Under the pieces are notes generated by a model. The model saw only the letters and a list, made by a program, of their open reading frames with translations, was not told where the DNA came from and did not search any database. DNA of 64,000 nucleotides, taken from Pseudomonas entomophila. Its GTDB lineage: Bacteria > Pseudomonadota > Gammaproteobacteria > Pseudomonadales > Pseudomonadaceae. The position numbers and the translations under genes are program-made. Position 1 is the stretch's first letter. Each line of letters begins with the position of its first letter. The stretch covers positions 3,426,001-3,490,000 of the forward strand of contig NZ_CP063832.1 of assembly GCF_023277925.1 (NCBI RefSeq), given 5' to 3'. Positions 1 through 9,779 of this stretch are shown piece after piece.

Positions 1-792
1 GCCTGCCTGGCCTGCCTGGAACGCGAGCCGCCCGCCCTGCTGGAAGCCGCCCTGTGGGTCGCCGCCGAGCATGACCGGACCGTCGAGCCCGCGGCTGGCC
101 TTGCCCGCCTGCACGAGCTGCAGCGCGAGGTCAGCGCCAGCCTGCCAATGCTGCCGCTCAACGAGCTGGCCCAGCCGCTACTGCGCCAGTTGAACGCCCT
201 GGGCTTTCAGCAGGACGAGTACCAGCCGCTGCGCCCGCAGGCGGCCTTGATGGACAAGGTGCTGCAACGCCGCCGTGGCCAGCCGCTACCCCTGGCCATC
301 CTGGCCCTGGAGCTGGCACGCTGCCTGTCGATCCCGCTGGAGGGGGTCAACTTCCCCGGCCACTTCCTGCTACGCGTGCCCGGTGCCGATCACCTACTCG
401 ACCCTTGCGGGGGCCGTCGCCTCTACCCCAACGACTGCCGCGACCTGCTGGCGCGCCAGTTCGGCCCCCAGGTCACGCTGACCGCCGAGCACCTGCGCAG
501 CGCCTCGCCGATGCAGATGCTCCAGCGCCTGTCACGCAACCTGCGCCAGCTGCACAGCAGCAACGACAACGACCTGGCCGCGCTGATCGATGCCGAGCGG
601 GTCATGCAGCTGGGCCCGGTGCAGGTGGGCGACTACCTGGCACGCGCCACCCTGTACCAGCACCTGGACTGCCCCCAAGCCGAACGCTTCGACCTGGAAC
701 ACGCCCTGCTGCTGACCGACGACCCGGTGCAGCGCCTCAAGCTTGGCGAACGCCTGGGCCAGTTGCCCAACGGCAAGCGCTCAATCCATTAA
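1..792 (+). CDS. SirB1-family transglutaminase-like/TPR protein (5' truncated)
   Basis: The frame is open from base 1, so the true start lies outside the window; the first internal Met is at 148. About 263 residues are visible. A helical N-terminal part is followed by the SirB1 core: the RRGQPLPLAILALELAR segment, then GVNFPGHFLLRVP with the Cys of LLDPCGG about 18 residues later. These correspond to the transglutaminase-like fold of the family. A TPR-like C-terminus follows (YLARATLYQHLDCPQAERFDLEHAL). The molecular function of SirB1 proteins is not settled. The 3' end overlaps the convergent MFS gene by 12 bp. Confidence 0.8.
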   Translation, partial: ACLACLEREPPALLEAALWVAAEHDRTVEPAAGLARLHELQREVSASLPMLPLNELAQPLLRQLNALGFQQDEYQPLRPQAALMDKVLQRRRGQPLPLAILALELARCLSIPLEGVNFPGHFLLRVPGADHLLDPCGGRRLYPNDCRDLLARQFGPQVTLTAEHLRSASPMQMLQRLSRNLRQLHSSNDNDLAALIDAERVMQLGPVQVGDYLARATLYQHLDCPQAERFDLEHALLLTDDPVQRLKLGERLGQLPNGKRSIH

Positions 793-2130
793 CGCTTCAC
801 CCTTGGGCGCCACTTCACGCGGCCGTGGCGCCCGCACCTGGCTGACCAGCAGCGCCCCCAGCAACGCCGGGATGGCGCAGAAGAAGAAGATCTGCTCCAC
901 CGGCATGTGCAGGGTCAGCAGCAAGCTGCCGACAAGCGGCCCGAGGATCGAACCGAAGCGCCCGACACCCAGCGCCCAGCCAGTGCCGGTGGCGCGCACC
1001 TGGGCCGGGTAGAAATTGCTGACGAAGGCATTGAGCGTCAGTTGCCCACCGATGATGCAAAAGCCCGCGGCGAACACGCTGGGCACCAGCCAGCGCGGGT
1101 CGTCGTGGTTCAAGCCGACCAGCACGCTGAACACCGCCGCCCCCAGCAACACGCCGGCCAAGAGGCGCGCCTTGTTCTTCATGCGGTCAGCGCACCAGGC
1201 CAGGCACACCGCACCAAAGGTGCCAGCGAACAGGAACAGCGAAGTGACCAGGTTGGCCTGCTTCAGCGCCAGACCGCTTTCCTGCAACAGCGACGGCAGC
1301 CAGCTGATCATGAAATACAGCAGGATCAGGCTGACGAAGAAGGTGCCCCACAGCAGCAAGGTTGGCCGGGCGAAACCGTCGCGAAACAATGCCACCATGG
1401 TGAGCTTGCTGTCCGCGGGTTCATCGGTGCAGACCTGTGCCGCTGGAACCTGCCAGCCCGGCAGCACGCGGGTGGTAATCCGTTGCAACCGGGCATACGG
1501 CGGCGTATCGCGCAGCAGGCGCGGCAGCGATTCGGGCAGGTACAAAGCCAGGAACGGGAACAACAATAGCGGCGCCACACCACCTGCGAGAAACACCGCC
1601 TGCCAACCGTGCTGGTCGATGAAACCCGCCGCGACGAAGCCCCCAGCAGCGCCCCCCAGCGAGAAACCGCAGGCGGCCAGGGTCACCATCAGGGTACGCA
1701 GGCGCGGCGGCGCGTAGTCGGCCATCAACGCCATGGCACTGGGCATGGCGCCGCCCATGCCGATACCGCAGAAGAATCGCGCCAGCATCAAGCTGTCGAG
1801 GGAAGTGGCAAACACCATCAGCACCGTCAGGCTGGCGTACAGCAGCACGCAGCACAACAGCACCCGGCGCACGCCGAAGCGGTCAGCCAGGGGCGTCACT
1901 GCCAGCGAGCCGACCGTCAGGCCGAACAGGTTGGCGCTGAACACCGGCCCGAAGGCGGCCTTCTCCAACCCCCAGTCCTGGGCCAGCGCGGGAATCACAT
2001 AGCCCAGCACCTGGGCGTCATAACCATCGGTGACCAACAGCAGAATCAACAGCAGCAGCAGGCGCCACTGGTAGGGTGACACCGGGCGCCCATCGAGCGC
2101 CGCGCGAAAGCTGGCTATCTGGTTGTGCAT
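781..2130 (-). CDS. MFS transporter, aromatic acid:H+ symporter type
   Basis: This is a 449-aa inner-membrane protein with about 12 hydrophobic segments. The first helix carries the DGYDAQVLGYVIPAL signature of the aromatic acid:H+ symporter group (PcaK/BenK-like), followed by the loop motif DRFGVRR. It is the last same-strand gene after maiA, separated by 91 bp that hold a REP element, so it may be a weakly coupled end of the homogentisate operon. The context suggests uptake of an aromatic acid feeding homogentisate, such as 4-hydroxyphenylpyruvate or homogentisate itself. The substrate is inferred only. Confidence 0.85.
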   Translation of the reverse strand: MHNQIASFRAALDGRPVSPYQWRLLLLLILLLVTDGYDAQVLGYVIPALAQDWGLEKAAFGPVFSANLFGLTVGSLAVTPLADRFGVRRVLLCCVLLYASLTVLMVFATSLDSLMLARFFCGIGMGGAMPSAMALMADYAPPRLRTLMVTLAACGFSLGGAAGGFVAAGFIDQHGWQAVFLAGGVAPLLLFPFLALYLPESLPRLLRDTPPYARLQRITTRVLPGWQVPAAQVCTDEPADSKLTMVALFRDGFARPTLLLWGTFFVSLILLYFMISWLPSLLQESGLALKQANLVTSLFLFAGTFGAVCLAWCADRMKNKARLLAGVLLGAAVFSVLVGLNHDDPRWLVPSVFAAGFCIIGGQLTLNAFVSNFYPAQVRATGTGWALGVGRFGSILGPLVGSLLLTLHMPVEQIFFFCAIPALLGALLVSQVRAPRPREVAPKGEALMD

Positions 2131-2180
2131 CGCAAGGTACCTGTCTTTTGTTGTTATGCCATGGGTCGCGATGGTCGTGC

Positions 2181-2215
2181 AGGAGCCGGCTTTGCCGGCA
2201 AGCCGGCCCCTACAG
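2181..2215. repeat. REP element between maiA and MFS gene
   Basis: A 35-bp palindromic P. putida-type REP unit (aggagccggc...agccggcccctaca) sits in the 91-bp gap. It may stabilise the upstream hmgA-fahA-maiA message or attenuate transcription into the transporter gene. Confidence 0.8.
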
Positions 2216-2221
2216 GTGCAG

Positions 2222-2851
2222 TCAGTTGGGGGTGTCGGGCTGCCTCGCCGGGTGCGCTTTCTGGAAGGCGGGGTGCTGTTCGGCCAGGGCGGCTACCCGG
2301 CGGATACGCGGGTAGCCGGCGAGGTCGATGTTGAAGCGCTCGGCCGCGTACAACTGCGGGATCAGGTAGATATCGGCCAGCCCCGGCGTGGCGCCAAAGC
2401 AGAAGCCTTCATCGCCGATCAATTGCTCGATCGCCGCCAAGCCCTGGCTGATCCAGTGACCGATCCACTGGTTGACCTGGGCTTCGTCATGCCCCAGCTG
2501 ACGCAGTTGGTTGAGCACGCTGACGTTGTGCAGCGGATGGATGTCGCAACCGATGATTGCCGCCACACCGCGCACCTTGGCCCGGGCCTCGGCGGAAGTC
2601 GGCAGCAGTGCAGGCTGTGGATAAGCCTCCTCCAGGTACTCGATGATTGCTGGCGATTGCACCAGTAATTCGCCGCCATCGGTACGCAGGGCCGGCACCC
2701 GCCCTTGCGGGTTGAGCGCCAGGTAAGCCTCGCCACGCTGCTCGCCCTTGAGCAGGTTCACCGGCAGGGCCTGATAATCCAGGCCCTTGAGCGCCAGGGC
2801 GATACGCACGCGGTACGACGAAGTGGAACGATAGTAGGTGAACAGCTCCAT
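2222..2851 (-). CDS. maiA: Maleylacetoacetate isomerase
   Basis: The glutathione-dependent enzyme converts maleylacetoacetate to fumarylacetoacetate in the homogentisate pathway. It is a 209-aa zeta-class GST-like protein. The N-terminal motif RSTSSYRVRIAL (residues 8-19) holds the glutathione-contacting serines. It is followed by NPQGRVPAL and the helical C-domain with DIYLIPQLYAAERFN. The start at 2851 (MELFTYYRS) fits the family N-terminus; an upstream in-frame ATG would add 14 odd residues. It lies 11 bp after fahA and is probably translated from the same mRNA. Confidence 0.95.
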   Translation of the reverse strand: MELFTYYRSTSSYRVRIALALKGLDYQALPVNLLKGEQRGEAYLALNPQGRVPALRTDGGELLVQSPAIIEYLEEAYPQPALLPTSAEARAKVRGVAAIIGCDIHPLHNVSVLNQLRQLGHDEAQVNQWIGHWISQGLAAIEQLIGDEGFCFGATPGLADIYLIPQLYAAERFNIDLAGYPRIRRVAALAEQHPAFQKAHPARQPDTPN

Positions 2852-2862
2852 CGCCCCGCCCC

Positions 2863-4155
2863 TCAGTTGGCCGCGACGACGGTGCCGCGGCACTCGCCAA
2901 AACCGATGCTGGCCACGCCATCACGCACGCAGCGGGCGCGCAGGATGATTTCGTCGCCGTCCTCGAGGAACTTGCGCACCTCGCCGCTGGCCAGCTCCAC
3001 CGGGTGCTTGCCGCCCTCGGTGATCTCCAGCAGGCTGCCGAACGAACCCGGCGCCGCACCGGACAAAGTGCCCGAACCGAACAGGTCGCCCGGTTGCAAC
3101 TGGCAGCCGTTGACACTGTGGTGGGTGACCATCTGCGCCACGGTCCAGTACATGCTGCGGGTATTGCTCAAGGTCAGGCGGTGGGCCGGCAGGTTCTGCT
3201 CGCGCATGCCTGCGGTCAGCAGCAGCACTTCCAGCTCGATGTCGAAGGCGCCACCGGCCTGGTCGCGCTTGTCCAGCAGGTAGGACAGCGGCTGCGGGTC
3301 ACCTTCCGGGCGCGCCGGCTGGGCGCAGCGGAACGGCTCCAGGGCCTCGGCGGTCACCACCCACGGCGACACCGTGGTGATGAAGCTCTTGGACAGGAAC
3401 GGGCCCAGCGGCTGGTATTCCCAGGCCTGGATATCACGCGCGGACCAGTCGTTGAGCAGGCAGAAGCCCGCCACGTGCTCGGCGGCATCGCCGATCGGGA
3501 TCGGCTGGCCCATCTCGTTGCCCTGGCCGATCCAGATCCCCAGCTCCAGCTCGTAGTCCAGGCGCGCGCAGGGGCCGAAGTTCGGCTCGGCCTGGCCGGC
3601 CGGCAGGGTCTGGCCCTTGGGGCGGCGCACGTCGGTGCCGGACGGGCGGATGGTCGAGGCGCGGCCGTGGTAGCCGATCGGCACGTGCTTGTAGTTGGGC
3701 AGCAGCGGGTTGTCCGGGCGGAACAGCTTACCGACGTTCTTGGCGTGCTCGATGCCAACGTAGAAGTCGGTGTAGTCACCAATTTTCGCCGGCAGGTGCA
3801 GTTGGCATTCACTGGCCGGATACAACGCAGCCTTCAATGCGGCCTGGTGCTCGCTACCCTCACCCAGCAGCGCCAGCAGGCGCTCACGCAGGGCCACGCG
3901 GGCCGGGCGGCCCAGGGCGAAGAAGGCGTTCAGCGCCCCCCCTTGGGTGGCCTCGACGGCGGCCTTGGCCTGGCCGTCGAACAGCCCGCTGGCCAGCACG
4001 GCTTCCAGGTCGAGGATGGCGTCGCCGATGGCCACGCCGCAACGCGGCGCCTGCCCTGGGCGGCTGAAGATGCCCAGGGGCAGGTTCTGCAGCGGGAAGT
4101 CGCGGTGCCCGTTGGCGTGCTCGACCCAGCTACGGGCGTTGGCGGTCTGGTTCAT
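2863..4155 (-). CDS. fahA: Fumarylacetoacetase
   Basis: This enzyme hydrolyses fumarylacetoacetate to fumarate and acetoacetate, the last step of tyrosine catabolism. The protein is 430 aa, the usual length. Visible family motifs include YTDFYVGIEHA, RLDYELELGIWIG (metal-ligand acidic residues) and LLNDWSARDIQAWEYQPLGP with FLSKSF. It starts 3 bp after the hmgA stop and ends 11 bp before maiA, so the three enzymes form a tight operon in pathway order hmgA-fahA-maiA. Confidence 0.97.
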   Translation of the reverse strand: MNQTANARSWVEHANGHRDFPLQNLPLGIFSRPGQAPRCGVAIGDAILDLEAVLASGLFDGQAKAAVEATQGGALNAFFALGRPARVALRERLLALLGEGSEHQAALKAALYPASECQLHLPAKIGDYTDFYVGIEHAKNVGKLFRPDNPLLPNYKHVPIGYHGRASTIRPSGTDVRRPKGQTLPAGQAEPNFGPCARLDYELELGIWIGQGNEMGQPIPIGDAAEHVAGFCLLNDWSARDIQAWEYQPLGPFLSKSFITTVSPWVVTAEALEPFRCAQPARPEGDPQPLSYLLDKRDQAGGAFDIELEVLLLTAGMREQNLPAHRLTLSNTRSMYWTVAQMVTHHSVNGCQLQPGDLFGSGTLSGAAPGSFGSLLEITEGGKHPVELASGEVRKFLEDGDEIILRARCVRDGVASIGFGECRGTVVAAN

Positions 4156-4158
4156 CGG

Positions 4159-5460
4159 TTATCTCCGGTTCGGGTTGAAGGTGCTCGGCAAGGTGGCCCA
4201 GCAACTATCGTAGTCGGCCTGCAATTGCGGGCTTTCGAGGGCCTGGCGGCTCGGGCGCAGCACTTGGCTGGTCTCGAACATGAAGGCCATGGTGTTGTCG
4301 ATCTTGTGCGGCGCCAGGTCCACCGAGATGGCCTTGTCGCAGGTCTCGGCGTCCGGGCCATGGGCGCTCATCACCCCGTGCAGCGAGGCGCCGCCGGGCA
4401 GGAAGCCTTCGGCCTTGGCGTCGTAGGCGCCCTGGATCAGGCCCATGAACTCGTTCATCAGGTTGCGGTGGAACCACGGTGGACGGAAGGTGTTCTCAGC
4501 CACCATCCAGCGCGGCGGGAAGATCACGAAGTCCATGTTGGCCATGCCGTGGACGCTGGTCGGCGAAGTGAGCACGGTGAAGATCGACGGGTCGGGGTGG
4601 TCGAAGCTGACGGTGCCGATGGTATTGAAACGGCGCAGGTCGTACTTGTACGGCACGTTGCTGCCGTGCCAGGCGACCACGTCCAGCGGCGAGTGCTGCA
4701 GCTCGCAGGCCCAATGTTCGCCGAGGAACTTCTGCACCAGCTGCACCGGGCCGCTGGTTTCTTCGTAGTGGGCCACCGGGGTGAGGAAGTCACGCGGGTT
4801 GGCCAGGCCGTTGCTGCCGATCGGGCCGAGGTCCGGGATGCGCAGCGGCGCGCCGTGGTTCTCGGCGATGTAGCCACGGGCCTGGTCGTCGAGCAGTTCG
4901 ACGCGGAACTTCATGCCGCGCGGAATCACTGCGATTTCCAGCGGCTCGACCTCCAGCACGCCCAGCTCGGTGGCGATGCGCAGGCGGCCTTGTTCGGGTA
5001 CCAGCAACAGCTCGCCGTCGGCATTGAAGAACACCCGCTCCATGGAGCGGTTGGCGCGGTAGATGTAGATGCTCACCCCAGCCGGCTTCTCGGAGGCCGA
5101 GTTGGCCACCATCGGCAACCAGCCTTCGATGAAATCCGTGGGCTCGGCCGGCATCGGCTGGGGGCTCCAACGCAGGCGATTGGGGGTGATGGCGCCCAGC
5201 GCGCCGGTCAGCGGCTGGCGCTCAAGGCGCTCGAAGCGCGGGTGCAGTGCCGACGGGCGGATACGGTACAACCAGGTGCGGCGCAGTTCGCTGCGGGTCA
5301 TGGTGAACGCGGTGCCCGACAGCAGCTCGGCATACAGCCCGTAGGGCGCCTTCTGCGGCGAGTTCTGCCCCACCGGCAAGGCGCCAGGCAGGGCTTCGCT
5401 GGCGAATTCGTTGCCGAAGCCGCTCAGGTACTGGCGTTCAGGGGATGTGTCGCGGGTCAT
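4159..5460 (-). CDS. hmgA: Homogentisate 1,2-dioxygenase
   Basis: This Fe(II)-dependent ring-cleavage enzyme makes maleylacetoacetate from homogentisate. The protein is 433 aa. The N-terminus [19 protein letters not shown] matches the family, and a GGAGG-type ribosome site lies about 6 nt upstream. This start was chosen over a longer frame that would add 30 unlike residues. The cupin core shows the iron-site region [12 protein letters not shown] and [13 protein letters not shown]. It is first in the operon, and its promoter carries the HmgR-like palindrome at 5559-5575. Confidence 0.97.
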   Translation of the reverse strand: MTRDTSPERQYLSGFGNEFASEALPGALPVGQNSPQKAPYGLYAELLSGTAFTMTRSELRRTWLYRIRPSALHPRFERLERQPLTGALGAITPNRLRWSPQPMPAEPTDFIEGWLPMVANSASEKPAGVSIYIYRANRSMERVFFNADGELLLVPEQGRLRIATELGVLEVEPLEIAVIPRGMKFRVELLDDQARGYIAENHGAPLRIPDLGPIGSNGLANPRDFLTPVAHYEETSGPVQLVQKFLGEHWACELQHSPLDVVAWHGSNVPYKYDLRRFNTIGTVSFDHPDPSIFTVLTSPTSVHGMANMDFVIFPPRWMVAENTFRPPWFHRNLMNEFMGLIQGAYDAKAEGFLPGGASLHGVMSAHGPDAETCDKAISVDLAPHKIDNTMAFMFETSQVLRPSRQALESPQLQADYDSCWATLPSTFNPNRR

Positions 5461-5558
5461 CGGTGCCTCCGGGCTCGCGCGGAGCCGTTGCTGGCAGCTG
5501 GCTGCTGGCCCGATCCGGAGATTGGTACGGGGGTGGCAGCGCGTCTGCATTGTTTTTA

Positions 5559-5575
5559 TCGTAATCAGATTACGA
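5559..5575. promoter_or_regulatory. 17-bp palindrome, probable HmgR operator
   Basis: TCGTAATCAGATTACGA is a perfect inverted repeat (8+1+8) in the 189-bp divergent region between hmgA and the IclR gene. From recalled literature, P. putida HmgR binds a 17-bp palindrome in the hmg promoter and is released by homogentisate. A partial half-site (CGTAAT) follows at about 5579. Confidence 0.8.
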
Positions 5576-5649
5576 ATAACGTAATTTGCTCGTGCGCAGG
5601 CGTCAAGCTATAAAGGCGCCACCCAATGAATTCTGCGTAGACGTCCCTC

Positions 5650-6432
5650 ATGGCCAAAGCCAGCACCAGCGCCGACAACGGCAAACAGAAGGTCCGCTCG
5701 GCGGAAGTCGGCACCGACATCCTCAAGGCCCTGGCTGAACTGTCCCCCTCCACCTCGCTTTCGCGCCTGGCCGAGCATGTGCAGATGCCGGCAAGCAAGG
5801 TCCACCGCTACTTGCAGGCGCTGATCGCCAGCGGCTTCGCCGAGCAGGACCCGGCCACCAACCATTACGGGTTGGGCCGCGAGGCGTTGCGGGTGGGCAT
5901 GGCGGCACTGGGCAGCATCGATGTGCTGAAGGTGGCGGCGTTGCCGCTTTCGCAGTTGCGCGACGAACTCAACGAAAGCTGCTTCATCGCGGTGTGGGGC
6001 AACCAGGGCGCGACGGTGGTCAGCATCGAGCCGGCGGTGCGCGCGGTGACAGTGGTGACGCAGATCGGCTCGGTGCTGCCGCTGCTCAGTTCCTCCACCG
6101 GGCTGGTGTTCGCCGCCCACTTGCCGGAGCGGGAAACCGTCGAATTGCGCGACCAGGAACTGGCCGCGCGGCATCAGACAGCCGACGACTACACGGTGCT
6201 GCTGGAGCAGATCCGCCAGCGCGGTCTGCACCATGTGCACGGTTTGCTGATGCCCGGGGTGGATGCCCTGTCCGCCCCGGTGTTCAATGCCATGGGCCAG
6301 ATCGTCGCGGTGATGACCGTGGTCGGGCCGACCTCGATCTTCCACGCCGATGAACAGGGGCCGGCGGCACAGCGCCTGCTGGCCGCCGTCGGGTCGGTCA
6401 GCAGGCGGATGGGGTATGTCAGCAGGGCGTGA
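5650..6432 (+). CDS. hmgR: IclR-family regulator of homogentisate catabolism
   Basis: This 260-aa protein has an N-terminal winged helix (ADNGKQKVRSAEVGTDILKAL through MPASKVHRYLQALIASGFAEQ) and a C-terminal IclR effector domain (GATVVSIEP, SSTGLVFAAHLP, MGQIVAVMTVVGP). It is divergent from hmgA with the palindrome between them, the arrangement of HmgR, the homogentisate-responsive repressor of P. putida. No other candidate regulator of the operon lies nearby. The identification rests on family, position and operator rather than on ligand evidence. Confidence 0.88.
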   Translation: MAKASTSADNGKQKVRSAEVGTDILKALAELSPSTSLSRLAEHVQMPASKVHRYLQALIASGFAEQDPATNHYGLGREALRVGMAALGSIDVLKVAALPLSQLRDELNESCFIAVWGNQGATVVSIEPAVRAVTVVTQIGSVLPLLSSSTGLVFAAHLPERETVELRDQELAARHQTADDYTVLLEQIRQRGLHHVHGLLMPGVDALSAPVFNAMGQIVAVMTVVGPTSIFHADEQGPAAQRLLAAVGSVSRRMGYVSRA

Positions 6433-6483
6433 ACCTAGACCGACGATCAAGGTTGCAAAGCGCTACCGACACGATGCTCCCGC

Positions 6484-9400
6484 TCACCTGAGCTCATGGC
6501 TCGCTCCCGGCTCCTGCCGGTAAACAGCCAGTTCAGTGAGCCACGCCACCTCGTCCTCGAATGTGCCGTACAGACGCTTGGTGCCGGCCACGCCCACTTC
6601 GATGATCAGCTCGTGCTCCGCGTACAACGCCTTGAGCCACTCGACTTGCCGCTTTAGCCACACGGACAGGCTGGATGATGGCCCTGGGAACAGTTGCGAC
6701 CAGAGCCGGCTACCATGGTCGAACAGCCGAGTCCCGTAGAACTTCAGCACGCTGGTTGCGCCCGGCAGGCTGATAAGGCCTTTGAGCAAGGCAAAGAGTG
6801 CCGCGGTCCTGTCGCCATCGCGTAACGCGACCAGGCTGCGATAGAACGTAATACCGGCCTTGACGAAACCCAGCACGATGCGCACGGGTGGAAACACCAG
6901 GGCGACGGCCTCGGCAACCAGCTCGACCATCCACAGTACTTCCCGGGTGATACGTCTTGCAGCGCTATAGGCATCCCGCTCTGCCTCGGCCAGCAGGCGC
7001 TCGATACGTTGACGCAGGGCTACGGCAAGGTCCTTGATGTTATGGAGCACTTGCAGCGAAGCGACGATCCGATCATTGCCCTCCCTGTCCGAGTCGGCGT
7101 TCCGAACACTTTCGTTGAGCGTGTGGATCTTCGCCTCATCGTCTACCGCGATTCGATCGAAAACCCAATCCTGCATGGCGTCGCCGCGCCACTGGTCGAC
7201 AAATTCGCCGACGTTGTACAGGTGACGCCCCTCAAGCCCGTCTCCAAGATAGATCAACGTCCCCCGTGCTTCAGCCGACTGCAGCAGGTAGGCCCCGGCG
7301 ATGACGGCGCCATTGATCTGCAACTCGGCAAGCTTGCAATCTTCGACGAAACTGCCACGGTGAAAATCCATGCAGACGGGCGTCAACCAGCGGGCATGCT
7401 CGTCGCTGACTCTGCCCCGCTGCAATTCCAACAGGCAATCCCGTTGGATTTTCATGCCCAGGATATGGCGGTGCAGCTCCAGCAGGCCTGATTGGTCATC
7501 GCCCTCCGGGTCGAGATAGCGTTTGCGGACCTCACCACAGTAACCCTTACCCAACTCGGCAGCGCGGATGTAGCCGTCGATTTCCTGGCTCTTGAGGTGC
7601 GACAGGTCCTGGCCCACCGTGGAAGTGAACCGGGCGTAGTCCCTGAAGTTGAAATCCGCTGGGTAGCCACTTGCCACCACCAACGTCAGCGACTGCCGTA
7701 CCCCGTCCTCCAGCTCGACCAGGACGGTATCCGCATCGATCCAGCCCCCTTTGTTACCCGGGTAGCGGTTGATCCGCTCGCTGACGCGCTCCCGAGCATA
7801 GGCCATGAAGTCCGGGACCTGGGCCGCTTCCTGGTACTGCGCGGTCAGCACACGCAGTTCATGGCCGAGATCTTCCACGCGTCGTTGCAGTTCGTCATCC
7901 GGCCTGGCGAATGTCTCCGGCCTGACCGGTTCCAGGTCATCGACGATCTTCAAGACCCTCAGTTCGCTCCAGAACTGGATCAGTTGCTCCCAACTATCGA
8001 TGTCCTGCTGATCAACCTGGATGGTCTCGTGGGACCACTCCTGGGGAAGCCTTGCGATCAGTTGCAGATATCGCTTCAAAACGGGACGCTGGGCATGCTG
8101 CACGTGCTCGACAAGGTATTCGCGGCCTTGTGGCGTGGCAGTGAGCGCCCCCAAAGCAAAACTCATTTGCCCCGCTGAAGTGAACGCCTGCAGGTCACCC
8201 GCCGGCGAGCCCGGGGCATAGAGCACGTGGATATCGTCGTTGTACAGATACAGGTGGTCGGTCAACAGCATTTCACCATTGATGGACAGCAAGGCCACCT
8301 TGAACTGGCCTGGGCCCGAACCCTGCGACCACGGACCTTGCACAGCCTCTTCGAGCAACTTCACGGCCTTGCGGTCGAGCCCCTGAAAATCCGCAGCCTG
8401 CCTGGCGAGCTGCAGCCTGGCATCCAGCGCCTTGCCCAGCAGATACAGGGTCCAGTCGTGCTGGTAGATGTTCTCGACCCTCTCGACATAACCCTGGTGC
8501 AACTGCAACTCGTCAGCTAACCGCGATACGCCCTCCTGCCCCACGGCATCGCGCAATTCATCGTGCTGAATCGCCACAGCCAGATGCCGCCCCCGATAGC
8601 GCCCGCCACATACCCACTCGAGCAGCGAAACCACGTTGACTTGCGCATCCGGGGTGAAGTCATGCGTGATGTGCAGTAGCACATCGGCAGGCTTGAGCTG
8701 CGGGAAGCCCTGGTCGGCCAGCCAAAGGCCGATTCGGTGCTCGGCGTAGGCGTAGAAGTCGCCGTGCCCGGACTGCTGCTCCAACTGCTCTTCAGCGTCG
8801 ATCACGGCCTGGTTGAGATCCGAGAGCCGCTGGGCCTCGGCCTCCGAGAGATGGCGCAGCCATTCTGGGGTCAGGTCCTGGCGCAGGGTCGCAATGATTT
8901 CAGCAACGCAAGCCTGCAGCCCGGCCAGCCAGGGTTCCAGTGCCACGGCTGCGTCGGCGCTGCCATCGTCGGCATTGAGCGCGTTGATGACCAGTTGGCG
9001 CTGCAATGCCTGCATATCTTCCAACAGGTATTCCTCAGGCGCCCCCTCGACCCATGACAGTTTCAATGTGACGCCGCTCGCCGCCTTCAATGCCGCACGC
9101 TCTTCTTCGGCCATGGCCTGCAGCCAGCAGTCGTCACCTTGCAGATGGGCGAGCAGCGCTTCGCCCAAGCGCGGATACGTGTCGAACCAGACGCCCGCGC
9201 CCAGCCCGCAAAGAACAAGGGGCTCCTCGTCATCGTACAGGTCGTGGCTCAGCGCCAGGAAACCCGGAACCCGTACGCTCACCTCGTCATCGATGACCAG
9301 CGTAACGGCAGCCAGCGTCGGTTCCTCCGCGGCGTCGGGCAACAGCGCCTCGATATCGGCCCTGGGCGCCCCCAGACGCTGAGCCTTGGCCCGGACCTGC

Positions 9401-9654
9401 AGGGTCAGCAGCTCGCGCAGTTGCGCCTGCAGCGTCGCAGATTGCCCCTGCCACCATTGGGCGGTGGCGGCTTGCCACTGTTCATCAGGCCACTGCCCTA
9501 GGTCGTCAATAGCTGCTTCGCGGGGGGGCAGCATGGGGGCCAGCGCCAGCTGTGCTTGCAGCGTCATGCTCAACACGACGAGCGCACTAAACGTTTCTTG
9601 ATCGGAATCGGGAAGGGCCGTAAACGGGGCGGCAGTAGGGAGATTCAGCTTCAT
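6484..9654 (-). CDS. Large DUF6543/dermonecrotic-toxin-domain-like protein
   Basis: This is a 1056-aa protein starting MKLNLPTAAPF; an AAAGAGAA element lies just upstream, and the longer frame adds a hydrophobic stretch that looks untranslated. It is mostly alpha-helical with no Sec signal. The segment MLLTDHLYLYNDDIHVLYAPGSP followed by FTSAGQMSFALGAL resembles the Pseudomonas DUF6543 (dermonecrotic-toxin-like) family. Near residues 890-990 a hydrophobic helical stretch (EAVALVFPPVRIVLGFVKAG) could insert into a membrane. Many family members are 1200-2000 aa, so this is a short form that ends soon after the hydrophobic region. No secretion or immunity gene is adjacent. The function is unproven. 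Confidence 0.65.
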   Translation of the reverse strand: MKLNLPTAAPFTALPDSDQETFSALVVLSMTLQAQLALAPMLPPREAAIDDLGQWPDEQWQAATAQWWQGQSATLQAQLRELLTLQVRAKAQRLGAPRADIEALLPDAAEEPTLAAVTLVIDDEVSVRVPGFLALSHDLYDDEEPLVLCGLGAGVWFDTYPRLGEALLAHLQGDDCWLQAMAEEERAALKAASGVTLKLSWVEGAPEEYLLEDMQALQRQLVINALNADDGSADAAVALEPWLAGLQACVAEIIATLRQDLTPEWLRHLSEAEAQRLSDLNQAVIDAEEQLEQQSGHGDFYAYAEHRIGLWLADQGFPQLKPADVLLHITHDFTPDAQVNVVSLLEWVCGGRYRGRHLAVAIQHDELRDAVGQEGVSRLADELQLHQGYVERVENIYQHDWTLYLLGKALDARLQLARQAADFQGLDRKAVKLLEEAVQGPWSQGSGPGQFKVALLSINGEMLLTDHLYLYNDDIHVLYAPGSPAGDLQAFTSAGQMSFALGALTATPQGREYLVEHVQHAQRPVLKRYLQLIARLPQEWSHETIQVDQQDIDSWEQLIQFWSELRVLKIVDDLEPVRPETFARPDDELQRRVEDLGHELRVLTAQYQEAAQVPDFMAYARERVSERINRYPGNKGGWIDADTVLVELEDGVRQSLTLVVASGYPADFNFRDYARFTSTVGQDLSHLKSQEIDGYIRAAELGKGYCGEVRKRYLDPEGDDQSGLLELHRHILGMKIQRDCLLELQRGRVSDEHARWLTPVCMDFHRGSFVEDCKLAELQINGAVIAGAYLLQSAEARGTLIYLGDGLEGRHLYNVGEFVDQWRGDAMQDWVFDRIAVDDEAKIHTLNESVRNADSDREGNDRIVASLQVLHNIKDLAVALRQRIERLLAEAERDAYSAARRITREVLWMVELVAEAVALVFPPVRIVLGFVKAGITFYRSLVALRDGDRTAALFALLKGLISLPGATSVLKFYGTRLFDHGSRLWSQLFPGPSSSLSVWLKRQVEWLKALYAEHELIIEVGVAGTKRLYGTFEDEVAWLTELAVYRQEPGASHELR

Positions 9655-9779
9655 GATGAGTTCTCTTTCCGTGCGATGTAGGAAATCGCACAGTGAAGAA
9701 ATCAGAAAAATGAAAGCGGATGGAAAGAGTGGCACATGAGCCTACTCTGCCCTGCACTTGAACCGGCGAACGCATAACG

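Noticed and set aside
3004-5613. 869-codon open frame antisense to fahA and hmgA
   Set aside because: High GC makes long antisense frames; it lacks a ribosome site and family sequence, and the opposite strand encodes unmistakable fahA and hmgA.
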